In this document: in pieces, positions 1 to 5,247 of the stretch
Layout of the letters: the number at the start of each line of letters is the position of its first letter
Position numbering within the stretch: the first letter of the stretch is position 1
Assembly (NCBI GenBank): GCA_013815395.1
Contig: JACDGH010000154.1
Span: 1-6,419, forward strand
From: Parachlamydiaceae bacterium
GTDB lineage: Bacteria > Chlamydiota > Chlamydiia > Chlamydiales > Parachlamydiaceae
Length of the DNA: 6,419 bases
Reading direction: 5' to 3'
The notes under the pieces: model-generated
The model's database searches: none
What the model was told of the DNA's origin: nothing
What the model saw: the letters and a program-made list of their open reading frames with translations, nothing else
Translations under genes and position numbers: made by a program

Positions 1-1
1 A

Positions 2-160
2 TTTTTGCACATATCGTTAGAGAATAGCTTATATGACTTTATTTTTGCAGTAAGAATGATTCAAATGATAATCTCTAAAAATATGAATTTAATCTTAATA
101 AAATACCAGAATTTGGATAGAATACAAAAATCAAGTGGAGAAGTCCGCTCTCAAGCTTAA
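2..160 (+). CDS. 3' end of an unidentified upstream gene (partial)
   Basis: One frame is open from the left edge to the TAA at 158-160, giving 52 codons without a stop, while the other two forward frames hit stops within the first 27 bases. In DNA this AT-rich such a run is unlikely, though not impossible, by chance. The visible C-terminus is helical-looking and amphipathic (…RMIQMIISKN… near 53-82, then …DRIQKSSGEVRSQA at the end). No family was recognised. The stop lies 15 bases before the start of the Stealth gene, so the two are probably co-transcribed. The true start lies outside the window. It could still be chance open sequence; extending the window leftward would settle this. Confidence 0.5.
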   Translation, partial: FLHISLENSLYDFIFAVRMIQMIISKNMNLILIKYQNLDRIQKSSGEVRSQA

Positions 161-175
161 ACAACTGAGTGAATT

Positions 176-1210
176 ATGTTTATGAAATCTTTGGCCTACA
201 TTTTTGTTTTTTTATGCTTAGCAGGTCAAATTGCTGTAAATGCATTTGATAATCCAATTGATGTTGTTTATTTATGGGTGGATGGGAATGATACGGAGTG
301 GCAAAAGATCAAGAATGAATGTGAGGTGACTTATCAAGAATTAGGGAAGAGGCCCGATGCTAATGCTAGCAATCGCTATTCTGATCATGATGAATTAAAA
401 TATTCGCTGCGCTCAGTTTTGAAATACGCTCCCTTTGTGAATCACATTTATATTGTTACCATGAACCAAAAGCCGAAATGGTTATTAGAGCATCCTAAAA
501 TTACTATTATAGACCATAAAGATATTTTCCTTAATCAAGAACATTTGCCCACATTTAACTCTATGGCCATAGAAAGCAACTTACATCGCATTCCTAATTT
601 AAGTGAGCATTTTATTTATTTTAATGATGATATGTTTTTTGGCAATCTAGTGACACCATCAGATTTTTTTACCGAAACGGGAAAAATTAAAGTATTATTT
701 GAAAAAGATGAATGGTTGCCAGAAGGTCCTCCACACGAAAAAGACATTACTTATTGGGCTGCGTGTAAAAACACCAATAACTTACTCAATCAATGCTTTA
801 ATTATGAAAAGCGTCGGTTAATATGTCATGCTCCATACGCTTTAATAAAATCCTACATGAAAAAAACAGCACAATATTTTTCTGAGGCCTTTACCCTAAC
901 TTCTAGTCATAAATTTCGTTGTTTTCAAGATTATGCCATCACAAATGGTCTCTTACAATGCCATTGGGAGCATGATGGGAAGGTAAAAAAAGGAAAGCTA
1001 ACAAATATGATGCTTCATTTTTATGCTGACGATAAAATTCAAAACACATTGAAACATTTAAAACGCATAGAATCATCCCAACCGCACACTTTTTGCCTGC
1101 AGGACAAAATGTTCGGCAATGGTGAAAAAACAATGAAAATTTTGCATAATTTTTTTGAGAACTGGTATCCTGAACCAGCGCCATGGGAAACCCAACTCCC
1201 CTTGAAATAA
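176..1210 (+). CDS. Stealth-family sugar-phosphate transferase with N-terminal signal/anchor
   Basis: The 344-residue protein carries all four conserved blocks of the Stealth family, whose members (bacterial capsule polymerases and the eukaryotic GlcNAc-1-phosphotransferase GNPTAB) move hexose-1-phosphate from a nucleotide sugar onto a glycan. CR1 is at 29-42 (DVVYLWVDGNDTEW). CR2 is at about 67-155 and includes ELKYSLRS, IYIVT, LPTFNS.AIE and FIYFNDDMFF. CR3 is at about 216-256 (CHAPY…KFR…DY). CR4 is at about 307-338, ending YPEPAPWE. The length is that of a single-domain member and nothing is missing. Residues 4-23 form a hydrophobic stretch after a Lys, ending VNA before Phe24, which reads as a Sec signal or uncleaved anchor. 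Seven cysteines (49, 197, 207, 217, 249, 262, 307) follow it. An ATG at 182 is an alternative start; the ribosome site (GAG at 167-169) is weak. Donor and acceptor cannot be read from the sequence. Confidence 0.9.
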   Translation: MFMKSLAYIFVFLCLAGQIAVNAFDNPIDVVYLWVDGNDTEWQKIKNECEVTYQELGKRPDANASNRYSDHDELKYSLRSVLKYAPFVNHIYIVTMNQKPKWLLEHPKITIIDHKDIFLNQEHLPTFNSMAIESNLHRIPNLSEHFIYFNDDMFFGNLVTPSDFFTETGKIKVLFEKDEWLPEGPPHEKDITYWAACKNTNNLLNQCFNYEKRRLICHAPYALIKSYMKKTAQYFSEAFTLTSSHKFRCFQDYAITNGLLQCHWEHDGKVKKGKLTNMMLHFYADDKIQNTLKHLKRIESSQPHTFCLQDKMFGNGEKTMKILHNFFENWYPEPAPWETQLPLK

Positions 1211-1233
1211 ATTTAATTTTTTACGGAGTTATT

Positions 1234-1950
1234 ATGAGCGCACCTTTAAGTGGGCAAGTTTCTGAAACTTTTAGTTATTTTCCACTCTCAGAGGATCTAC
1301 CAAAGAAAGAAGAGGTTGATTCAGATCAAGAATGGGATAGGTTAATTGTGGAACCGTATATAGATTATGAAGTTTTTTCTATATTAGATGATACTAAAAG
1401 ATTGTTAGCCGAAAGGTCGCAGACTTTAGATGAACTTCACAAACACATTAATGCATTAAAAGCAGAAAATGTGATTGCACTAAAAGAAAAAAAAGAACTT
1501 ACAAACGTATACTCTCTGGAATTGCAATTTGAACTGTTAAGGAGAGAGTTAAGTGATGAAGTTATAAATTCTAAGTTAAATATTTTAAAAAATTTAATGA
1601 AAGAAGAGTTGCTACAACATTCTAAAGATTCTCTGCGGGCTTTAGAATTGAAAGGTTGGATTCAAGCTATTAGAGATTTTCAAAATAATGGAAATTTACC
1701 ATTTAAAATAAAAGTGTTAACCAATGTTGTGAATGCAGCTTCTAGTGCTGCTACAAAAACCTCTGATAAGATTACAGAATTTAGTTCTCTCTTAAATTCC
1801 AAGTTAGCGCGATTGGGGGTTTACTCAACTTTAAGCGACTGGAGTTTTGGAGTGAAGGATAAGTTGAATGAAAATTTTCAAGCTATAAACCCTTTTGGTA
1901 TTCAACCAAAGCAAGTCGAAGACTCAGAAGAAAAAGATGAATTTAATTAA
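1234..1950 (+). CDS. Hypothetical coiled-coil protein, operon partner of the Stealth gene
   Basis: I do not recognise a family for this 238-residue protein. The start at 1234 is chosen because GGAG at 1225-1228 sits five bases upstream; the longer in-frame reading from 1183 would overlap the Stealth gene and has no comparable site. No signal peptide or membrane segment is visible. Residues 1-45 are acidic and poorly structured. About 50-106 is a heptad-like charged helix (KRLLAERSQTLDELHKHINA and on), continuing as helix to about 150. Residues 168-195 are Ala/Ser/Thr-rich and amphipathic, and the tail is strongly acidic (EDSEEKDEFN). It contains no cysteine, in contrast to its neighbour. It begins 23 bases after the Stealth stop, so co-transcription is likely. 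A structural, adaptor or secreted role is possible, but nothing in the sequence proves one. Confidence 0.8.
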   Translation: MSAPLSGQVSETFSYFPLSEDLPKKEEVDSDQEWDRLIVEPYIDYEVFSILDDTKRLLAERSQTLDELHKHINALKAENVIALKEKKELTNVYSLELQFELLRRELSDEVINSKLNILKNLMKEELLQHSKDSLRALELKGWIQAIRDFQNNGNLPFKIKVLTNVVNAASSAATKTSDKITEFSSLLNSKLARLGVYSTLSDWSFGVKDKLNENFQAINPFGIQPKQVEDSEEKDEFN

Positions 1951-1960
1951 TAAACTTTTC

Positions 1961-3505
1961 TTACGTAGCTTCTTTGTGAAAATTAAATTTAGTTTCATTT
2001 TTTTCATTTCCAAAGATCACATTAAATCTTTCGATAAAGGGGCAATTTATGCAGCTAGCTTCAAAGTGGATACAGAAGTCGCGGTGTAATTGGTAGGCCC
2101 CTTGTTGCATATCCGCTTTCAGAAGAATCTTTCTTTTTTCAGTATCACCGAAAAAACGATGCATTAGGTATGTGCCCTTCTTTGTTTTTGAAGCGGGAAG
2201 AGTACTATAAAAATTTAAGAAAGCCTCTATTTCCAAAGAAATATTTCGCTTTTTGATTTCACAAAAAAGTAGTGGTAAGTAGGTATTAACAAGCATTTCG
2301 CGTTTGATATCGCGGCCCAATAAGGCAATAGGGGAGTGCTTCTTTTGCTCTTCAAAAATATAATGATGTTCAAAGTGGGAATCGCGATAAGTAGGTAAAG
2401 CTTCAATCAAAACATCACATAACGAAGACCAGGTCTTTTTAGTCGCAGATGGCCAATGCGATAGCCATAATGAATCTAGCTTTTCATGCAATTTATTTAG
2501 ATTAGAATCCAAAATCATTTTTATTAGTATGGCCAGGCGACGAATTGGATGGTTGGCAGGTCTAGTGCGATCTAGATTTAGAATGACAGTATGCTTTTTT
2601 TGAAGTGGTGACATTGCATCATAACGCCAGGCAAGAGCTTGATATTTGATCGATTGCAGCCATCGATGACGGAATCTTTCATTAAAAAATCCGCATTGAC
2701 CAAGTGCATAGGCTAATAAAGCAGCTTCATCCATTTGACATTGTTGTTTTAACATGAAATAAAGCTTTAAAAATGTCTCAGCATTGTGTTTATAGCCAAG
2801 GGTCATTGCCATTCCACCTGCTAAAAGATCGGTAGGCAGATCTATTTTAGCTTCCAGATGTTCTTGTTTTTTTTGGAGACGCCATGCAGCTGCTTTACGA
2901 AAAAATTGATGAATTTGGGGTGTAGACAAATTTTGAAATATAGTATTAGCGCAAGTGCCGCTGCCCACAAAATGTTTATAAGGATAGAGATCGAGATCGA
3001 TAAGTTTAAGGATGCGGGCTTCAGGGATGGTCAATCTTTCTTCTAAATAGGTACAAATAAGCTTTCTGCCTTCTAAGGTTGTGAGATTTTGAGGCTTTTT
3101 TGGTCGCCAATAGCCGACATGTAAGACGACATGATTGTATTTTTTATCTAAATGATGTTGATGATGTATCCAGCTTTCATCGTTGATATGTATTTCAATA
3201 TCGCCTCTAAATTCCTGATCCCCAATCAAAATATGCGCTTTTAAAAAATCAGGGCCAGCTTCTCCGTTCCAGATTCCGGGAGATAAAATTATGATTGGCA
3301 GTCCTTCAATAGTTGATAAGGAATCAAAATATTTTTGTTCTAACCACATTGCTTGCAAATGCCGTTCACGTAAAAAAAGATAGGTGGAGGTGGATTCAGA
3401 TATAGAATATTTAGATATCGAATTTTCAGGCATTGATACCACACTAGAGGTGCTTAAAGAGCTGCATGGGGAAGCTAATAAACCGGCATATAAATCGTTT
3501 GTCAT
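1961..3505 (-). CDS. DUF2851 family protein
   Basis: The 514-residue protein matches the uncharacterised DUF2851 family as I remember its signature. It has LQAMWLEQ at 50-57, then PGIWNGEAGPDFLKAHI at 76-92, then GDIEIH at 101-106 followed by W112, H115, H117, D120, Y123 and VVLHV at 126-130. The C-terminus carries the family's cysteine cluster, C478-x6-C485-x2-C488-Pro, suggesting a metal or Fe-S site. No biochemical role is known to me. The start at 3505 is supported by GGAG (minus-strand reading of 3513-3516) seven bases upstream. It gives a Ser/Thr-rich N-terminal extension of about 42 residues before the conserved domain; Met25 is an alternative start. The stop lies 10 bp from the stop of the convergent coiled-coil gene, with no clear terminator hairpin between them. 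No membrane segment is seen. Confidence 0.87.
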   Translation of the reverse strand: MTNDLYAGLLASPCSSLSTSSVVSMPENSISKYSISESTSTYLFLRERHLQAMWLEQKYFDSLSTIEGLPIIILSPGIWNGEAGPDFLKAHILIGDQEFRGDIEIHINDESWIHHQHHLDKKYNHVVLHVGYWRPKKPQNLTTLEGRKLICTYLEERLTIPEARILKLIDLDLYPYKHFVGSGTCANTIFQNLSTPQIHQFFRKAAAWRLQKKQEHLEAKIDLPTDLLAGGMAMTLGYKHNAETFLKLYFMLKQQCQMDEAALLAYALGQCGFFNERFRHRWLQSIKYQALAWRYDAMSPLQKKHTVILNLDRTRPANHPIRRLAILIKMILDSNLNKLHEKLDSLWLSHWPSATKKTWSSLCDVLIEALPTYRDSHFEHHYIFEEQKKHSPIALLGRDIKREMLVNTYLPLLFCEIKKRNISLEIEAFLNFYSTLPASKTKKGTYLMHRFFGDTEKRKILLKADMQQGAYQLHRDFCIHFEASCINCPFIERFNVIFGNEKNETKFNFHKEAT

Positions 3506-3535
3506 GAATGGACTCCAAAAGTAATTTCTTCGTAT

Positions 3536-3541
3536 ATTATA
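3536..3541 (-). promoter_or_regulatory. Possible -10 element for the DUF2851 gene
   Basis: The minus strand reads TATAAT exactly here, about 20 bases upstream of the GGAG ribosome site and 30 bases from the start codon, a sensible place for a sigma-70-type -10 box. No good -35 hexamer is visible 16 to 18 bases upstream. The surroundings are AT-rich, so a chance match is quite possible. Confidence 0.35.
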
Positions 3542-3639
3542 TAACTTGTTGCATTAAATGATTTAAAGTCATTTTCAATAAATACTTCAATACGACAGGT
3601 CGATCCGGCACTTTTGGAAAAAATAGGACGATAAGTCAA

Positions 3640-3690
3640 GGGGGTTGTAAAAAAGTATGTAAATTAAGCAATGGGATTATAGCAACCCCC
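3640..3690. repeat. Inverted repeat (GC-rich stem, 35-base loop)
   Basis: GGGGGTTG at 3640-3647 is the exact reverse complement of CAACCCCC at 3683-3690, and the pairing continues outward through AA/TT if one extra C (3691) is bulged. The arms stand out as the only G- and C-runs in this AT-rich gap. No T-tract follows on either strand, so it does not look like an intrinsic terminator. Within the same interval the minus strand reads TTGC followed by TATAAT (3675-3680), an extended -10-like sequence that could serve the DUF2851 gene from a distance. Function unknown. Confidence 0.6.
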
Positions 3691-3691
3691 C

Positions 3692-3724
3692 TTAAGTGTA
3701 GGTGAAATTCAGTTTTTCGACCAT
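3692..3724 (-). other. 10-codon mini-ORF with its own ribosome site (possible leader)
   Basis: On the minus strand an ATG at 3724 is preceded six bases upstream by GGAG (minus-strand reading of 3731-3734) and encodes MVEKLNFTYT before a TAA at 3694-3692. The stretch from GGAG through ATG is nearly identical to the start region of the DUF2851 gene at 3503-3516, with one base deleted. It lies about 190 bases upstream of that gene and its last codons form one arm of an inverted repeat. It could be an upstream leader ORF, a relic of a duplication, or chance. Nothing shows that it is translated. Confidence 0.3.
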
Positions 3725-3748
3725 GAATGACTCCGACAATACACTTAA
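3692..3748. repeat. Inverted repeat enclosing a duplicated start site
   Basis: TTAAGTGTA at 3692-3700 is the exact reverse complement of TACACTTAA at 3740-3748, giving a 9-bp stem with a 39-base loop. It abuts the GC-rich inverted repeat on its left. On the minus strand the loop holds a GGAG and an ATG. Just inside the left arm, GGTGAAA (3701-3707) is complementary to TTTCACC (3765-3771) beyond the right arm, so the two pairings cross. Confidence 0.55.
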
Positions 3749-3798
3749 AAAAATTTAAAAAATGTTTCACCAACATATTTTGAGAAGTTGAAGATTAT

Positions 3799-3825
3799 AT
3801 TGTGCGGATTACAATTGTGCGGATT
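3799..3825. repeat. Exact 12-bp tandem direct repeat (operator-like)
   Basis: ATTGTGCGGATT occurs at 3799-3810 and again, unchanged, at 3814-3825, separated by three bases (period 15). It sits about 110 to 135 bases upstream of the metallopeptidase start and just before a very AT-rich promoter-like stretch. Two same-facing copies near a promoter are typical of a regulator binding site. The regulator is unknown, and a simple local duplication is the alternative. Confidence 0.5.
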
Positions 3826-3837
3826 CTAAACCGACAT

Positions 3838-3917
3838 TATGAATAGATTATATGGTTATTAATATATAAATATAATTATAATATAAATATGATATCTAAT
3901 TTTGGTATTTATAATGA
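3838..3917 (+). promoter_or_regulatory. Very AT-rich promoter-like stretch before the metallopeptidase gene
   Basis: This 80-base stretch is almost all A and T. It holds exact TATAAT hexamers at 3871-3876 and 3877-3882, plus one at 3910-3915 that is too close to the ribosome site to serve it. No convincing -35 hexamer stands at the right spacing, so the exact promoter cannot be named. A promoter for the gene at 3933 is expected here, because the gene upstream is divergent. Confidence 0.4.
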
Positions 3918-3932
3918 TTGAGAGGTTTTTAT

Positions 3933-4718
3933 ATGTTTAATCTTTCACCCGAAGAAGAAATTAACCTTGATATTTTAAGAATACAATTAGAAAGTTATGC
4001 AAAAATTATGCAAATTTCAGAAAAAGTTTATTTAACAATGGATCCTTTTGAAAAACAAAATGCTTGTGCTGCTAGCAATTCTCGAGGAAATGCTGTGGCT
4101 ATTGGACGAGTTTGGCTTAAAGGATATATGAATGATACTTCAAAAAAAATAGAATTAATAAAGTTAATCGACAATTTTTCCGATGATCCAGAATGTCTGG
4201 TAAGTAAGTTTCAAAATTTAACATCTCATGAAAAAAATCATTTGCAAAATCTCATGTCTGATACTGAATTTGAAATAAGTGACGAAGAAATCGAATCAGT
4301 TTTATTTCATGAACTTGGTCATATAAAGCTTAAGCATTTTAGTAAAATGCAATGGGTGCAGTGGGGAAATAAAACTTTAACGGTCCTAGGCTCGGGTGGA
4401 CTCTTATATCTTATATCAGAAATAGGTATAGATACTCTTTATAGCCGGCTCATCTTAACTGCCGGTGCAGTAAGTTTACGTGCTTTAACAATCCTTATTC
4501 CGAGTTTTTGGAGTAAAAAATTTGAAAAAGAAGCAGATCAACAAGGGCGAATATCTGAGAGAATTTTTAAGGGGGAATTCAGGTTACATAAGCGATCAAT
4601 TATTAAAGATTTATTAAATGGTAAAAATATTAATACATCCAACCCATCTCATCCTAACGACTTAGATAGGCTGAAAGACGCAAATCACTATAAACGTAAC
4701 TTATTCCCTAGCAAGTAA
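3933..4718 (+). CDS. M48-type zinc metallopeptidase, membrane-associated
   Basis: This 261-residue protein has the M48 (HtpX/Ste24-type) catalytic layout. HELGH is at 126-130, with two zinc-binding histidines and the general-base Glu127. It is followed by a probable membrane hairpin (about 148-162 and 172-192). Then comes ExxAD at 198-202, where Glu198 is the likely third zinc ligand. Last is HPNDLDR at 240-246, matching the family's late HPxxxxR motif. GNAVAIGRVWL, about 70 residues before HELGH, resembles the NAFA-type strand of the family. The start at 3933 is chosen for GAGAGG at 3920-3925, seven bases upstream; a longer reading from a TTG at 3918 is less likely. Unlike HtpX, the N-terminal half has no membrane helices and is charged and helical. 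M48 enzymes typically cleave membrane or misfolded proteins; the substrate here is unknown. Codon use looks strongly AT-biased. The gene stands alone. Confidence 0.85.
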   Translation: MFNLSPEEEINLDILRIQLESYAKIMQISEKVYLTMDPFEKQNACAASNSRGNAVAIGRVWLKGYMNDTSKKIELIKLIDNFSDDPECLVSKFQNLTSHEKNHLQNLMSDTEFEISDEEIESVLFHELGHIKLKHFSKMQWVQWGNKTLTVLGSGGLLYLISEIGIDTLYSRLILTAGAVSLRALTILIPSFWSKKFEKEADQQGRISERIFKGEFRLHKRSIIKDLLNGKNINTSNPSHPNDLDRLKDANHYKRNLFPSK

Positions 4719-4755
4719 TGTCAATTAAATTGAGAAATTGGACTTAGCGCGAAAT

Positions 4756-4779
4756 CTTTCGAGGTTTAACAATCGAAAG
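4756..4779. repeat. Small hairpin downstream of the metallopeptidase gene
   Basis: CTTTCGA (4756-4762) and TCGAAAG (4773-4779) can form a 7-bp stem with a 10-base loop, 38 bases after the metallopeptidase stop. No run of T follows on the plus strand, so an intrinsic terminator is only weakly supported. It may help end or stabilise that transcript. Confidence 0.35.
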
Positions 4780-5088
4780 CTAGGTTAAATTGAGAGCTAT
4801 TATTACCCCACTTTAGATGTTGAAGGGATGCTTTGACGCCGTCCAATTCCTCAAAAATGACATGCTAGGTGCGCTGTTCACTCTTTATTATAAATCAATT
4901 ACAAATTCTTTAAATAAAATTACGCTAGAAGGGAAAAGACCACCATCTATCGGGGGCGATGAGATGGGTTAAGATCCGACTACAACGTTGGAAGAAAATG
5001 TGGCTTAGAAGGGAAAACTCCTGTTTTCAATCAGTCTACTTTCGATTGACCGAACAAATTACAAGCTATTTATTGGCTTCACTTCACT

Positions 5089-5118
5089 TAAGCTATTTAA
5101 ATTAATTTAAATAGCTTA
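5089..5118. repeat. Perfect 30-bp palindrome
   Basis: The 15-base arm TAAGCTATTTAAATT (5089-5103) is followed without a spacer by its exact reverse complement (5104-5118). The inner part AAGCTATTTA recurs as a further direct copy at 5063-5072, so three copies lie within 55 bases. It sits about 65 bases upstream of the prfB -35 box. It is not followed by a T-tract, so it is more likely a protein-binding or cruciform-forming site, or the scar of an inverted duplication, than a terminator. Confidence 0.7.
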
Positions 5119-5182
5119 CAATTAGATACTTAAGTTGTAATCGTGCTTTTTGTTCTTAGCTGCCGGCTCTTTTCGTCTTTTT

Positions 5183-5212
5183 TTGACTTTAATTGAGATG
5201 AAAGAGTATTAT
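5183..5212 (+). promoter_or_regulatory. Sigma-70-type promoter of prfB
   Basis: TTGACT (5183-5188) matches five of six -35 positions and TATTAT (5207-5212) matches five of six -10 positions, with an 18-base spacer. Transcription would start near 5219, giving a leader of about 30 bases. A ribosome site AGGA (5235-5238) follows, nine bases before the ATG. Confidence 0.65.
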
Positions 5213-5247
5213 TCTAAGTAACTCACTATTAAGCAGGACACACCCAA

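Larger units (their letters stand above)
4719..5182. other. Long gap without a convincing gene
   Basis: No frame on either strand carries a protein-like ORF with a ribosome site. The longest ATG-initiated frame I traced is 51 codons (4817-4972), with no Shine-Dalgarno sequence. Short repeats are scattered through it. TTAAATTGAGA occurs at 4725-4735 and 4785-4795. TAGAAGGGAAAA occurs at 4926-4937 and 5006-5017. CTTTCGA/TCGAAAG forms a hairpin at 4756-4779. CAATCGAAAG (4770-4779) has its reverse complement at 5039-5048. This looks like decayed sequence or a small non-coding element. No tRNA or recognisable transposase remnant was seen. Confidence 0.55.

Noticed and set aside
45..72. Possible promoter (TTGCAG and GATAAT, 16-base spacer) before the Stealth gene
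   Set aside because: The -35 matches only three of six positions, and the pair lies inside the frame open from the left edge, so the Stealth gene is more likely read through from upstream.
939..1184. Minus-strand 81-codon ORF inside the Stealth gene
   Set aside because: It lies opposite the conserved CR3-CR4 coding region, has no ribosome site and no recognisable protein features.
1183..1233. 17-residue longer N-terminus for the coiled-coil protein
   Set aside because: It would overlap the Stealth coding end and lacks a ribosome site, while the ATG at 1234 has GGAG at proper spacing.
1895..2089. Plus-strand 64-codon ORF across the convergent gene ends
   Set aside because: It overlaps the ends of two well-supported genes in other frames and its composition is low-complexity Phe/Lys.
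2858..3046. Plus-strand 62-codon ORF inside the DUF2851 gene
   Set aside because: It is antisense to conserved coding sequence, with no ribosome site.
3640..3691. tRNA-like 7-bp acceptor stem (GGGGGTT/AACCCCC)
   Set aside because: Only about 50 bases are enclosed, and no T-arm or anticodon arm can be drawn.
3918..3932. TTG start giving five extra residues to the metallopeptidase
   Set aside because: GAGAGG at 3920-3925 would lie inside the coding region, whereas it is ideally placed for the ATG at 3933.
4817..4972. 51-codon ORF (begins MLKGCFDAVQFLKND) in the gap before prfB
   Set aside because: No ribosome site and no recognised family. Stops flank it closely in the same frame, and this length is expected by chance; it could at most be a gene remnant.
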